Shown here: piece after piece, positions 53,313 through 62,549 of the stretch
Layout of the letters: each line of letters starts with the position of its first letter
Position numbering within the stretch: position 1 is the first letter of the stretch
DNA from: Polynucleobacter kasalickyi
GTDB taxonomy: Bacteria; Pseudomonadota; Gammaproteobacteria; Burkholderiales; Burkholderiaceae
Assembly: GCF_900176405.1 (NCBI RefSeq)
Contig: NZ_FWXJ01000007.1
Location: 62,001 to 126,000 of the forward strand
DNA: 64,000 nucleotides
Direction of reading: 5' to 3'
Notes under the pieces: generated by a model
The model's database searches: none
Seen by the model: only the letters and a program-made list of their open reading frames with translations
What the model was told of the DNA's origin: nothing
Position numbers and translations under genes: made by a program

Positions 53313-54292
53313 CTTGGAGTGATGCCTGCAGCTTTAACAACTTTGCTCCATCGATCTATTTCTGAACGAATGAAACCCGCAAACTCTTCAGGTGTATCTA
53401 ATTCAACAATCGCACCTGATTTCTTTACTTCTTCCCGAGCAGCTACCGAACCGAAGGTATCATAAACCCCTTTATTGAGGATATTAATGATTTCTTTGGG
53501 TGTTCCAGCCTTTGCTACAACGCCATACCATTGGGTCGCTTCAAAGCCCTTTAACTCTGGCATCCCCGATTCTGCAATAGTAGGTAGTTTAGGTAGTGAG
53601 TCAATACGTTTGATACTAGATACCGCAATCGGGGTGACTTTATCAGCTTCAATAAATGGCATTAATGGGGGTGAGCCAGTCATGATCATATCCACCTGCC
53701 CACCAATTACATCCGTCACGGCAGGAGAAGTTCCTTTGTAAGGAATATGAATCACATCAATACCAGTTTGTAACTTAAAGTACTCCATAGCAATGTGGGC
53801 AGCACTTCCATTACCACCTGAACTATAAGACAATTTACCAGGTCGAGCTTTTGCATACTGAATGAGCTCCGCCACGGTCTTTACAGGAATTTTTGTGTTG
53901 ACGACTAGGATATTGGTAACTTGAGCAATCTTAGAAATCGGCGCGATATCTTTACGAGGATCGTAGGATAAATTTTTAAATAATGGTACATTCACTGCTA
54001 AATTACCAATGTTGCCAAGATAAATCGTATAACCGTCAGCTGGGGCTTTGAGCATCACATCCATCGCAATTTGCCCACTTGCACCCGGCTTATTCTCAAT
54101 AATCACCGGTTGCTTGTAAAGCTCTGTAAGTTTGTTCCCTAGCATTCTGGCAAAAATATCTGTAGAACCTCCCGGGGTATAGGGCACTAATAAGCGAATA
54201 GGTTTATTGGGATAACTACTTTGACTAAATCCAATTGCAGCATAAGTAAGGAGTAAAACATAAAGCAACTTTTGGAAGATTAATTTTGTCAT
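53309..54292 (-). CDS. Bug/TctC-family periplasmic solute receptor (7 of 7)
   Basis: A 327-residue Bug receptor. Signal peptide (LLYVLLLTYAAIGFSQS), then YPNKPIRLLVPYTPGGSTDIFAR, ENKPGASGQIA, ADGYTIYLGNIG, HIPYKG and GVVAKAGTP, with the consensus GLLAPAGTP changed to GVVAKAGTP. It is the last of the seven receptors and stands alone between an outer-membrane gene and phaZ. No membrane subunit is near. The 117 bases upstream contain no obvious gene. Confidence 0.92.
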   Translation of the reverse strand: MTKLIFQKLLYVLLLTYAAIGFSQSSYPNKPIRLLVPYTPGGSTDIFARMLGNKLTELYKQPVIIENKPGASGQIAMDVMLKAPADGYTIYLGNIGNLAVNVPLFKNLSYDPRKDIAPISKIAQVTNILVVNTKIPVKTVAELIQYAKARPGKLSYSSGGNGSAAHIAMEYFKLQTGIDVIHIPYKGTSPAVTDVIGGQVDMIMTGSPPLMPFIEADKVTPIAVSSIKRIDSLPKLPTIAESGMPELKGFEATQWYGVVAKAGTPKEIINILNKGVYDTFGSVAAREEVKKSGAIVELDTPEEFAGFIRSEIDRWSKVVKAAGITPS

Positions 54293-54409
54293 ATCAAAGT
54301 GAATGTGAGAGTTGAAATGACATCATACTAAATCACATAGAAATTACATTAGGGTAAACCCTTTGCTGGAACTTTTAAAGAGTTTAGTTCAAGTAGTAAG
54401 TGACTCACC

Positions 54410-55627
54410 TTAGATGCAAGATTGAATGTGGTTTCTGACAATCGGATAAATATACTTCTCCCATCGTTTGCCATTAAAAACACCATAATGACCAACCCCC
54501 GCTTGGAGATGATGAGACTTTCTATATGCGGGTAGCAACGCACATAAATCTTGCGCCGCAAGCGTTTGACCAATGCCACAAATATCGTCTCGCTCACCTT
54601 CAATCGTCAATAAAAACGGCTTCTTAATAGCTCTCGGATTGACGATACGACCTTTGCACTCTAAAACACCTTTTGGTAATTCTGTTTTTTGAAAAATCTT
54701 CTCCACCGTTTCTAAATAGAAATTTTCTGACAAATCCATTACAGCAAAATACTCTTCATAAAAATCAACGATTAACTGTGCTTCTTCGTGCTTACCCTCA
54801 AGGCGGAGCTGATAAAGTTTTTTGAAGGTATCTTGATGCCTCTGCATATTCATATTCATGAATGCAATGAGTTGGGTAACTCCTGGATAAACTCTTCGGC
54901 CCTTCCCAGCACATTGGTACGGAACATTAGCGATCAATTTTTGTTTAAACCACGAAATTGGTTTTTCATTAGCTAATTGATTTACCTTCGTTGGGTTGAC
55001 CCTGACATCAATCGGGCCAGCTAAAAGAATCAAGGAAGCAGGCACGACATCACTTTTATCTTCAGACAGTATGGCAGTAGCAACTAGTGCGGCCACAGTG
55101 GGTTGACACACAGCCATCAAATGCGTGTCTTCACCAATAAAATGTAAAAACTGAATAATGTGGTCAACATAACTATCAAAATCAAAATCTCCCTCAATAA
55201 GAGGTACTTCACGAATATTTAACCAATCCGTTATAAAAACCTCATGATCTTTTAAAAGCGTTTTTAAGGTCCCTTTGAGGAGTGTTGCAAAATGACCGGA
55301 CATTGGTGTGACAAGGAGTATTTTAGGTTCGCCTACTGCACCCTCTTTTTTAAAATGTAACAAGTTACAGAAAGCGGTTTGGGTAGCACAAGTTTCCTCG
55401 ACCCTGCGATCAATACCCTCTGCATCCAAAATCGAATGAATATCAAACTCAGGACGAGAATGAGTAAAGCCCATCAACGAAACTTGTTCATTGATGGCCT
55501 TCACAGATAACAACGATTTAGGGATAAACCCATCAAAATAGGTGTCAAGAACATGATTATGTTCTTTCGCACCCCACCTTATTGGATCAATAAATTTAGC
55601 GAAATTTTGATAGGTTTGATACATCAT
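54410..55627 (-). CDS. phaZ: Intracellular poly(3-hydroxybutyrate) depolymerase
   Basis: A 405-residue PHB depolymerase of the intracellular PhaZ type, which mobilises native PHB granules. The start FAKFIDPIRWGAK and the segment MGFTHSRPEFDI are typical. The catalytic cysteine is C174 in AVCQPTVAA, in place of a serine as in the Ralstonia enzyme; the acid and histidine lie in EGERDDICG and GVGHYGVFNGKRW. It suggests the organism makes PHB, though no synthase is in the window. It follows a cupin gene by 16 bases. Confidence 0.93.
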   Translation of the reverse strand: MMYQTYQNFAKFIDPIRWGAKEHNHVLDTYFDGFIPKSLLSVKAINEQVSLMGFTHSRPEFDIHSILDAEGIDRRVEETCATQTAFCNLLHFKKEGAVGEPKILLVTPMSGHFATLLKGTLKTLLKDHEVFITDWLNIREVPLIEGDFDFDSYVDHIIQFLHFIGEDTHLMAVCQPTVAALVATAILSEDKSDVVPASLILLAGPIDVRVNPTKVNQLANEKPISWFKQKLIANVPYQCAGKGRRVYPGVTQLIAFMNMNMQRHQDTFKKLYQLRLEGKHEEAQLIVDFYEEYFAVMDLSENFYLETVEKIFQKTELPKGVLECKGRIVNPRAIKKPFLLTIEGERDDICGIGQTLAAQDLCALLPAYRKSHHLQAGVGHYGVFNGKRWEKYIYPIVRNHIQSCI

Positions 55628-55643
55628 ATAGTTACCCTAATTT

Positions 55644-56075
55644 TTACCACGGTGTAACTGGAGGAACTTCGCAAGGACCTTCTGTTTCTACAGATGCAAA
55701 ATCTGCTGGGCCAACGATTTCTAGGTACTCCATATCCGGTGAGTAATCAAATAAATAATGAACGATACCTGGTGCTTGATGAACACAGTCTCCAGCGGAA
55801 ACCAAGGTCACCTTATCTTCATACATAAATCTAGCCCAACCTTTCATCATGATGACGATTTGAAAATCCGCCACATGATAATGCCAACCGGTACCATCGG
55901 TTGGTGGGAGATTGGCTTTCACGAGATGCGCAATTACTTTGCCGTGCGTAGCCTTTGCCACGCCTAAATCCCGGTATAAAAAGAAGTCTCTTAATCCATC
56001 TGGCAAGTATTTTGTATCACCAGGTTTAATATGAGAAAAATCTGTAGTTCTTTCAATTGCAGTTATGTTTTCCAT
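55644..56075 (-). CDS. Small cupin-domain protein
   Basis: A 143-residue single cupin barrel. Motif 1 is GWHYHVADFQIVIMMKGWARFMYE and motif 2 GDCVHQAPGIVHYLFDYSPDMEYLEI, both with metal histidines. The sequence DFFLYRDLGVAKATHGKVIAHL before the barrel is characteristic of a group of small cupins common in proteobacteria. Function unknown. It sits 2 bases after the GST gene and 16 before phaZ, so the three are probably co-transcribed. Confidence 0.85.
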   Translation of the reverse strand: MENITAIERTTDFSHIKPGDTKYLPDGLRDFFLYRDLGVAKATHGKVIAHLVKANLPPTDGTGWHYHVADFQIVIMMKGWARFMYEDKVTLVSAGDCVHQAPGIVHYLFDYSPDMEYLEIVGPADFASVETEGPCEVPPVTPW

Positions 56076-56077
56076 GA

Positions 56078-56746
56078 TTAAAACTCCACGTCTAGTTCTT
56101 CAATATCATCGGGTTCTTGAAGGGCGCCCATCACCCATTCCTGCATCTGCGGCATCGCTAAAATCGTATTGCTGTACTGCAAACACATACCTGTCAATGG
56201 AATATTGTAGGTTTGGAATCTTGTTACCACAGGCGCAAACATCGCATCTGCAATGGTCGGGGTTTTACCAAATAAGAATGGGCCTTTGTAGAGCGTTAAA
56301 CACTCTTCCCAAATAGTAAGAATACGTTGAATATCTTGTTGCGCCTTTGACCAAACTTTAAAGTTGTTTAACTTCACTTTGAGGTTCATTGGCAAGGATG
56401 CTCGCATGGATGCAAAACCAGAATGCATCTCTCCTGAAATCGAACGACAATGCACGCGTTGTTTCATATTGGTTGGTAATAACTTCGCCTCTGGGCAAAT
56501 TTCATTGAGGTACTCACCAATTGCTAAGGTGTCCCATATTTTGAGGCCTTGATGATCTAAGCGGGGAACTAGGATAGATGGTGAAAGCAATAACAACTCT
56601 GCCCTATTCTCTAAGCTATCGGACTCCACAGCTATCTCCTCAAAGGGTAGCCCTGATAGCTTAACCATTAACCACCCCCTCAGTGACCAGGAGGAGTAGT
56701 TTTTACTACTAATAGTTAAGGTCGTTTTATTTGCCTTAGTTGCCAT
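56078..56746 (-). CDS. Glutathione S-transferase family protein
   Basis: A 222-residue GST. The N-terminal half starts TLTISSKNYSSWSLRGWL with serines at the catalytic position, LSPSILVPRLDHQ contains the cis-proline loop and WDTLAIGEYL stands where the glutathione-binding ESxxI motif lies. The C-terminal domain is helical with PTIADAMFAPVVTRF (N-capping box). ATG 56746 is chosen; 56755 would add MKC. Substrate unknown. It starts a three-gene unit with the cupin and phaZ. Confidence 0.85.
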   Translation of the reverse strand: MATKANKTTLTISSKNYSSWSLRGWLMVKLSGLPFEEIAVESDSLENRAELLLLSPSILVPRLDHQGLKIWDTLAIGEYLNEICPEAKLLPTNMKQRVHCRSISGEMHSGFASMRASLPMNLKVKLNNFKVWSKAQQDIQRILTIWEECLTLYKGPFLFGKTPTIADAMFAPVVTRFQTYNIPLTGMCLQYSNTILAMPQMQEWVMGALQEPDDIEELDVEF

Positions 56747-56843
56747 ACATTTCACCTATCTCGTTAGACATATAACAATTACAGTCTAGTAGTGAAAAAT
56801 AGGATCAGAAAAATAAAAGCACTTGATAAGTGCAAAATAAAAA

Positions 56844-56879
56844 AAATTCCCCAAGAAGAAGTTAACTATTGGGGAATTT
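56844..56879 (-). terminator. Terminator of the long ABC transporter operon
   Basis: On the minus strand AAATTCCCCAA-type arms (56869-56879 and 56844-56854) form an 11-base stem with a 14-base loop, followed by a run of T. It lies 49 bases after the stop of the ATPase gene at 56928 and before the GST gene. Confidence 0.85.
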
Positions 56880-56927
56880 CGTAAAAATACTTCAATTATC
56901 AAAATATACAACCCGATAAGAAGTAGT

Positions 56928-57905
56928 TTAATTATTAATTAATGGATTCCAACATGCCACTTGGGTTTGATTTAGATTAATTAAATAGGGTGCATCTCTT
57001 TCACATTCTTGGTTTGCATAGTTACATCTTTTCGCAAAAGAACATCCCTTCACAAATTCGCCCATTTGTGGTGGCGACCCTGGAATAGCTTGCAATGATT
57101 TACCTTTAGACTCAAAGGTCACTACTGAATTAAATAATCCTTCCGTGTAGGGGTGTAATGGATGGGCTAAGATCGTATCAAGATCAGCTTTCTCAACGAT
57201 TTTTCCTGCATACATAACGGCAATTTGATCGGCTAATTCTGTGGCGGCACCAATATCATGGGTGACAAAAATCAGTGCCATGTTCAATTCCTTTTGTAAC
57301 TCTTTGAGCAATAATAAAATTTGCATTTGCACGGTTGCATCTAGGGCCGTAGTGGGTTCATCAGCTAGCAGAATTTTTGGATGACAAGCCAGTGCCAAAG
57401 CAATCATCGCACGTTGCCTCATCCCGCCGGATAGCTCATGTGGATTGGCTTTAAAACGTTCTCTGGACTGAGGAATTTTCACCATATCTAATAAATCAAG
57501 GGCACGATTTTTTGCTTCTTGATGTGAAATAGATTCGTGGGCTCTGATCATCTCTACGATTTGATAGCCGATGGTATAGACTGGATCAAATGCAGCCCCA
57601 GACTCTTGAAAAACCATCGAGACCGCTTTACCACGATAGTCAATAAGCTCTTTTTTTGTCAGATCAAGAACATTTTTACCCCCAAAAAGGATCTCCCCAG
57701 AAATCATCGTATTACGCTCTTCATAAAGCCTTAATAAGGCGCGAAGTGTTACGCTTTTACCGGAACCTGATTCTCCCAGTAAAACTAAAGATTCCTTTTC
57801 ATGAAGTTCAAAATTTAAACCATTTAGAACTCTAGTGGAGTGATGGGAATCTTTTATAAAATCCAAATGAAGCTGATTTACTTTTAAAAGTGGGCTATTT
57901 TTCAT
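56928..57905 (-). CDS. Peptide/nickel-type ABC importer ATPase, DppD-like
   Basis: A 325-residue ATPase of the oligopeptide/dipeptide/nickel importer class. Walker A GESGSGKS, signature LSGGMRQR, Walker B ILLADEPTTALD and the C-terminal oligopeptide extension (GCSFAKRCNYANQECERDAPYL), which in such ATPases can hold an iron-sulfur cluster, are visible. ATG 57905 is chosen, 7 bases after the stop of the preceding ATPase; the frame runs up to 57941. It pairs with the DppF-like ATPase to form the nucleotide-binding dimer. Confidence 0.92.
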   Translation of the reverse strand: MKNSPLLKVNQLHLDFIKDSHHSTRVLNGLNFELHEKESLVLLGESGSGKSVTLRALLRLYEERNTMISGEILFGGKNVLDLTKKELIDYRGKAVSMVFQESGAAFDPVYTIGYQIVEMIRAHESISHQEAKNRALDLLDMVKIPQSRERFKANPHELSGGMRQRAMIALALACHPKILLADEPTTALDATVQMQILLLLKELQKELNMALIFVTHDIGAATELADQIAVMYAGKIVEKADLDTILAHPLHPYTEGLFNSVVTFESKGKSLQAIPGSPPQMGEFVKGCSFAKRCNYANQECERDAPYLINLNQTQVACWNPLINN

Positions 57906-57912
57906 TACGGTA

Positions 57913-58950
57913 TTAATCCAAAGTTTTCTGAGCATGGGCAAGGTGGCAAGCTACCCAATAATCTTGATATGGCTCGACAAGGTTTAACTTCGGCTCCACA
58001 GCACAAATATCTTTTGCATGCGGACAACGCTCTTTAAATTTACAACCACTCGGTAAATCAATTGGGTTGGGAGGATCACCAGATAGGATGATTTTTTCAA
58101 CACCATTCTTCTTTTTATATTCAGGTACAGAAGAAAATAATGCTTTTGTATAAGGGTGTCGTGGTTGCTCAAATATTTTTTGCGATGGACCGTACTCTAC
58201 AATCTGCCCCAAATACATGACAATCAAACGATCACTAATGTAATTTACAACCTGTAAATCATGCGAAATAAATAGAAAAGTAAGTTGGCTTTCTTTTTTT
58301 AACTCAATTAGTAAATTTAAAATTTGTGCCTGAACCGACTTATCTAATGCAGCAACTGACTCATCAAGAATAAGCATTTTCGGATTGAATGCCAAGGCAC
58401 GAGCAATGTTGACCCGTTGACGCTGCCCACCTGATAATTCGCTTGGATAACGGTTTCCAAAATGATTGGCATCTAGTCCAACCCGACCTAATAGTTGAAT
58501 AGCTAATTCTCTGGCATCCTCTTTCTTCATGCCATGCATGGTGGGACCAAAGGCAATTGCTTCCTCAATGGTTAATCTAGGATTTAATGAAGAGTATGAA
58601 TCTTGGAAAACCATTTGTAAGTTTTTTCTCAAATTTTTGAGAGAGATACCACGCATTTCATTGACGCCTTGACCATCAAAGATCAAATCTCCAGAATCAT
58701 TTTTCAATAATCCTGAGATTAATTTTGCCAAAGTTGATTTACCACAGCCAGACTCACCGACAACGCCAAGTGTCTCGCCTTTTTTTAATTCAAAGCTTAC
58801 GCCATTGACAGCGTGGACGTATTTTTTTTCTTTAGAAAAAAGTAAACCTTTTATAGGAAATCTTTTGTACAACTGATCAATAATTAAAAGTGGTTGATTG
58901 GCTCCACCCAAATCAGGATCTTGCAGAATATTTGTTTGACTAACGCTCAT
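57913..58950 (-). CDS. Peptide/nickel-type ABC importer ATPase, DppF-like
   Basis: A 345-residue second ATPase. Walker A GESGCGKST, the Q-loop LQMVFQDSYSSLNPRL typical of DppF/OppF, signature LSGGQRQR, Walker B ILDESVAALD and a cysteine-bearing extension GCKFKERCPHAKDICAVEP are present. The ATG overlaps the stop of the permease gene (ATGA), showing coupling. Walker B ends in ESVAALD rather than EPTSALD, as often seen in this subgroup. Confidence 0.93.
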   Translation of the reverse strand: MSVSQTNILQDPDLGGANQPLLIIDQLYKRFPIKGLLFSKEKKYVHAVNGVSFELKKGETLGVVGESGCGKSTLAKLISGLLKNDSGDLIFDGQGVNEMRGISLKNLRKNLQMVFQDSYSSLNPRLTIEEAIAFGPTMHGMKKEDARELAIQLLGRVGLDANHFGNRYPSELSGGQRQRVNIARALAFNPKMLILDESVAALDKSVQAQILNLLIELKKESQLTFLFISHDLQVVNYISDRLIVMYLGQIVEYGPSQKIFEQPRHPYTKALFSSVPEYKKKNGVEKIILSGDPPNPIDLPSGCKFKERCPHAKDICAVEPKLNLVEPYQDYWVACHLAHAQKTLD

Positions 58951-59822
58951 GATTTCCTCGACATCGCCTGACGGAATGCATCTGAAAGTAGGTTAAATGC
59001 AATCGATGTAATGAATAGCCAAATCCCAGGCAATGCTGCAAGCAAAGGTTTGGTATAAATAGATGGTCTTAAAGTATTTAACATCAATCCCCACTCTGGC
59101 TCTGGAGGCTTTACGCCTAATCCTAAAAAAGACAGGCCTGAAGCTAGAATCATACAAACGCTAATTAAACTGGTAGCGTATACAAAAATGGGACCAACCA
59201 CATTACTGAGAATATGAACACGAATAATGGTTAAGGAACTAGCACCACTCATTCTTGCGGCATCGATGTATTCCATATTTCGTATTTGAGTAGCAGCACT
59301 TTCTGCCACGCGAACTATCTGCGGTGTGAAAACCACTGTCAAAGCAATAATGCTATTCATCACTCCGGGTCCCATTGCTCCCGAGATTGCTACCGCCAGT
59401 AATACGGAAGGAAATGCATAAAAAATATCTAGTGTTCGCATCACAAAAGTATTTAATTTTCCACCAATAAAACCACTCACTAAACCAATCGCTGTACCAA
59501 TTACAAAAGCTAGCAATATGGGCGTAAAGCCGATTAAAAGAGTCATCCGACCGCCATAAATTAGGCGTGTCAACATATCTCTTCCAAGTTCATCAGTGCC
59601 TAATAAGTGTCCAGGAGCACCAATCTCTAACAACCTAGCGCTCATCGAACCCTGATAAGGATCATAGGCACATATCCAGGGTGCTAGTAGGGCGGACAAA
59701 AAAATACTAATCACAATCAATCCACTTACCCAGGCTGATCGATCTTTAAGAAAGATCTCAAAAACATCTAACCAATAAGTTTTTCTCTTGGCGGGAATAG
59801 GTTTAGTAGCGGTTATTTCCAT
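58947..59822 (-). CDS. Peptide/nickel-type ABC importer permease, DppC-like
   Basis: A 291-residue inner-membrane permease with an N-terminal region typical of DppC/OppC (ISIFLSALLAPWICAYDPYQ, then HLLGTDELGRDMLTRLIYGGR). The EAA motif EYIDAARMSGASSLTIIRVHILSNV is near residue 190. About six transmembrane segments. It overlaps the ATPase start by 4 bases and follows the DppB-like gene by 2 bases. Confidence 0.93.
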   Translation of the reverse strand: MEITATKPIPAKRKTYWLDVFEIFLKDRSAWVSGLIVISIFLSALLAPWICAYDPYQGSMSARLLEIGAPGHLLGTDELGRDMLTRLIYGGRMTLLIGFTPILLAFVIGTAIGLVSGFIGGKLNTFVMRTLDIFYAFPSVLLAVAISGAMGPGVMNSIIALTVVFTPQIVRVAESAATQIRNMEYIDAARMSGASSLTIIRVHILSNVVGPIFVYATSLISVCMILASGLSFLGLGVKPPEPEWGLMLNTLRPSIYTKPLLAALPGIWLFITSIAFNLLSDAFRQAMSRKS

Positions 59823-59824
59823 GC

Positions 59825-60775
59825 TTATGACCTCATGATTCGTGGGTCAAGAACCGATTGCAATATATCAATCATCAAATTTAAAGCCACAAAAAACATA
59901 CATAAAATTAATACAATTCCCTGTAATAAAGGAAAATCACGTTGAAAAATAGCAATATTCAAAAGAAAACCTGTACCAGGCCAAGAAAATACTGTTTCAA
60001 TCAAAATAGATCCGCCCATCAGATAGCCAATTTGCAAACCAACGACCGCCAATACCATCGGTAGTGCATTGCGAATGACATGTTTCAGAATTGCTAAATC
60101 AGTTAAACCACGCGCTTTGAGTGAGACTAAGAACTCGCGACTTAATATGTCGGCCACAATAGACTTCACACTCCGCGTAATAATTCCTGTTGGAATTACC
60201 GCCATCGTGATGGCAGGTAACAACATAAACTTCAGATGTTCGAAATCCCAATAGAAGGTGCCACTATCTGGCCCTGCTCCCATAGCAGGTAACCATCCTA
60301 ACCACACTGAAAACACAATGGTCAAAACCAAACCCAACCAATAGTGCGGAACGCTGATCCCAATCAAAGAAATCAAAGTAGCAACTCGATCAATCCAAGA
60401 GTTCTGATAAAAGCCCGCTACGCCACCTAATAAAAAGCCCAAACTAACACCGATAAAGCTAGCAATCAGCGCAATGGAAAGTGTATGTGAAAATGCCGTA
60501 GCAATCTCACCTCGTACGGGTCTTCCAGAAGCAATAGAAACACCTAAATCACCGCTTAAAGATTTCTTTAACCACATCAAATACTGCACTGGCACTGGAC
60601 GGTCCAATCCATAACTAACCTTTAATGCTTGCACCACTTCATCCGGCGCATCTGCTGGAGCAATTGCGCTGATTGGATCGCCAGGAGCCATAAAAACTAA
60701 TGCGAAGGTTAAAATTGATACCCCAAGAACAATAGGTACAGCAAATAAAATTCGCTTGATTAGATATAAAAACAT
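59825..60775 (-). CDS. Peptide/nickel-type ABC importer permease, DppB-like
   Basis: A 316-residue permease. The start YLIKRILFAVPIVLGVSILTFALVFMAPGDP and the YGLDRPVPVQYLMWLKKSLSGDLGVSI block are the classic DppB/OppB N-terminus; the EAA motif lies in REFLVSLKARGLTDLAILKHVIRNALPMV. It starts 3 bases after the binding-protein stop. The five genes from 62392 to 56928 make a complete importer. Confidence 0.94.
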   Translation of the reverse strand: MFLYLIKRILFAVPIVLGVSILTFALVFMAPGDPISAIAPADAPDEVVQALKVSYGLDRPVPVQYLMWLKKSLSGDLGVSIASGRPVRGEIATAFSHTLSIALIASFIGVSLGFLLGGVAGFYQNSWIDRVATLISLIGISVPHYWLGLVLTIVFSVWLGWLPAMGAGPDSGTFYWDFEHLKFMLLPAITMAVIPTGIITRSVKSIVADILSREFLVSLKARGLTDLAILKHVIRNALPMVLAVVGLQIGYLMGGSILIETVFSWPGTGFLLNIAIFQRDFPLLQGIVLILCMFFVALNLMIDILQSVLDPRIMRS

Positions 60776-60778
60776 TTT

Positions 60779-62392
60779 TTACATCTTGATCGTTGTCAAA
60801 TCTTGAAACCAATGCTGTGCTTGGGTATAGTTCTTCACTTTAGGTGAGAGCATGTGTGGATTCGTATCATGAACTACCCATACCATTAAGGCATCATTCA
60901 CCATTGCTTCATGAACTTTAGCTAAATAGCCATCTTGCTTTTTGGTGTCATATGTAGTTCGAATTTGTTTAATCAAATCATCAATCACTGGGTTAGCATA
61001 ACCGCCCCAGTTCACTCCGTTTGGAGCGATATATTTACTATCCATGAATCGAACTAGAGCATAGAATGGATCAGCTGTAACATAGCCAAGGTTAATGGCT
61101 GTGATTCCTTTGCCCGCATTGAGAGGATCAGCAGAACCTTTTCTCCAATGGACATATAGATTTTCTAATTCAACGACTTCGAATTCGATATTAATCCCAA
61201 TTTCAGCTAAACTTTGCTGCATAAATTCGTTCATTGGCAAGGACAACATCTGACCCGTTCCGCCTTTAGCAATAATCACTTTTGCCTTTACTGGACGATC
61301 TTTAGAATATCCTGCTTGCTTCATCAGTTCTTTGGCAGCAGCTAAGTCATATTTGATTTCGAAGTTTGGCTTACCAAACCAGGGATTGGTTTTATCAAGC
61401 TGACCAAATGCTGGCTGAGCTAAACCGTTCATCAAGGCTACTACTGCATTACGATCAATCGCAAGGTTTGCCGCTTTTCTAACGCGAATATCTAACCATG
61501 GTGAGCCTAATTGAGTACTAAAGTGGTATGGCCATACGTGAGGAGTCACGTTTTGAACTAATTTATATCCAGAGGACTTTAATTTTTGTACAGAATCTGG
61601 TGGCGGACTTTCAATCATATCCACTTGACCATTCATCAGTGCATTGACGCGCGTTAAAGCATCAGGAATCGTTAACAAAATCACCCGATCCGTTTGGGCT
61701 AGTCTAGTCTTATCCCAGTAGTCATTAAACTTCACTAACTCGGCACGTTCACGAGGAACTAGCTTTTCTAATTTAAATGGTCCTGTTCCAGACGGCTCAT
61801 AAGAAAACTTATTCCAATCCTTCGTTTTAGCCCATTGAGTAGGACTTGAAATTAAAAACCACGGGAGTTGATAAGGGAATAAAGCATCTTCAGCTTTTGT
61901 AACGATATCAACATGTAAGTCATCCACTTTTTTAAAGCTAGCAATTGAAGGAATTCTAGGCTTTACTTGAGCTGCTTGCTTCGCATCGTATTGCTCAGAT
62001 TTATCATTGAGCACCTTCTCTAAGTTCCAAATAACCGCCTCAGCATCTAATAAAGAACCGTCATGAAATTTGACCCCTTTGCGTAAGGTAAAGTGCCAAA
62101 CTTTTTTATCTTTATCGTCTACCTTCCAATCTGTAGCTAAACCTTTAGCGAGTTTGCCAGGACGATTTGAAATATTTGCTTCCCAAGCAATCAATGGGTC
62201 ATAAATAGTATGCCCTGTAAATTGATATCCACCAGCGCCTTCATTGGGTTGTCCAGCAGTGAGTGGAATGTCAGCCATTGAAATACCATAACGTACGACT
62301 GTTTCAGCAGAAGCTTGTTGGTTGAGAAGCAACCCACAAAATACCACCACCAGCCATTTCAGCAAGGATGCACGTTTCGAAATTAGATTCAT
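60779..62392 (-). CDS. Peptide/nickel-type ABC importer substrate-binding protein
   Basis: A 537-residue periplasmic binding protein of family 5 (DppA/OppA). The signal peptide (LLKWLVVVFCGLLLNQQASA) is followed by ETVVRYGISMADIPL, the signature KVWHFTLRKGVKFHDGSLLDAEAVIWNLE near residues 95-125, and ATDWKVD. ATG 62392 with GGGAAA upstream is chosen over 62434. Family ligands range from peptides to opines, glutathione, nickel and sugar derivatives. Upstream catabolic genes for organic acids argue against a plain peptide, so an acid-containing conjugate is possible; this is inference. Confidence 0.9.
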   Translation of the reverse strand: MNLISKRASLLKWLVVVFCGLLLNQQASAETVVRYGISMADIPLTAGQPNEGAGGYQFTGHTIYDPLIAWEANISNRPGKLAKGLATDWKVDDKDKKVWHFTLRKGVKFHDGSLLDAEAVIWNLEKVLNDKSEQYDAKQAAQVKPRIPSIASFKKVDDLHVDIVTKAEDALFPYQLPWFLISSPTQWAKTKDWNKFSYEPSGTGPFKLEKLVPRERAELVKFNDYWDKTRLAQTDRVILLTIPDALTRVNALMNGQVDMIESPPPDSVQKLKSSGYKLVQNVTPHVWPYHFSTQLGSPWLDIRVRKAANLAIDRNAVVALMNGLAQPAFGQLDKTNPWFGKPNFEIKYDLAAAKELMKQAGYSKDRPVKAKVIIAKGGTGQMLSLPMNEFMQQSLAEIGINIEFEVVELENLYVHWRKGSADPLNAGKGITAINLGYVTADPFYALVRFMDSKYIAPNGVNWGGYANPVIDDLIKQIRTTYDTKKQDGYLAKVHEAMVNDALMVWVVHDTNPHMLSPKVKNYTQAQHWFQDLTTIKM

Positions 62393-62549
62393 TGAAATTT
62401 CCCAGTTGAGTTTCAAAAACCTAATTATCAGCAAGTGAACCTTGACGGAATACCCGGACCTCCCCAGAAGTGGGCGGCATTTTCCAATTCAAAACATATT
62501 CACCTTATTGGTGCGGATTAGGGGAAACCCTAGATTAACGCGTGATGTT

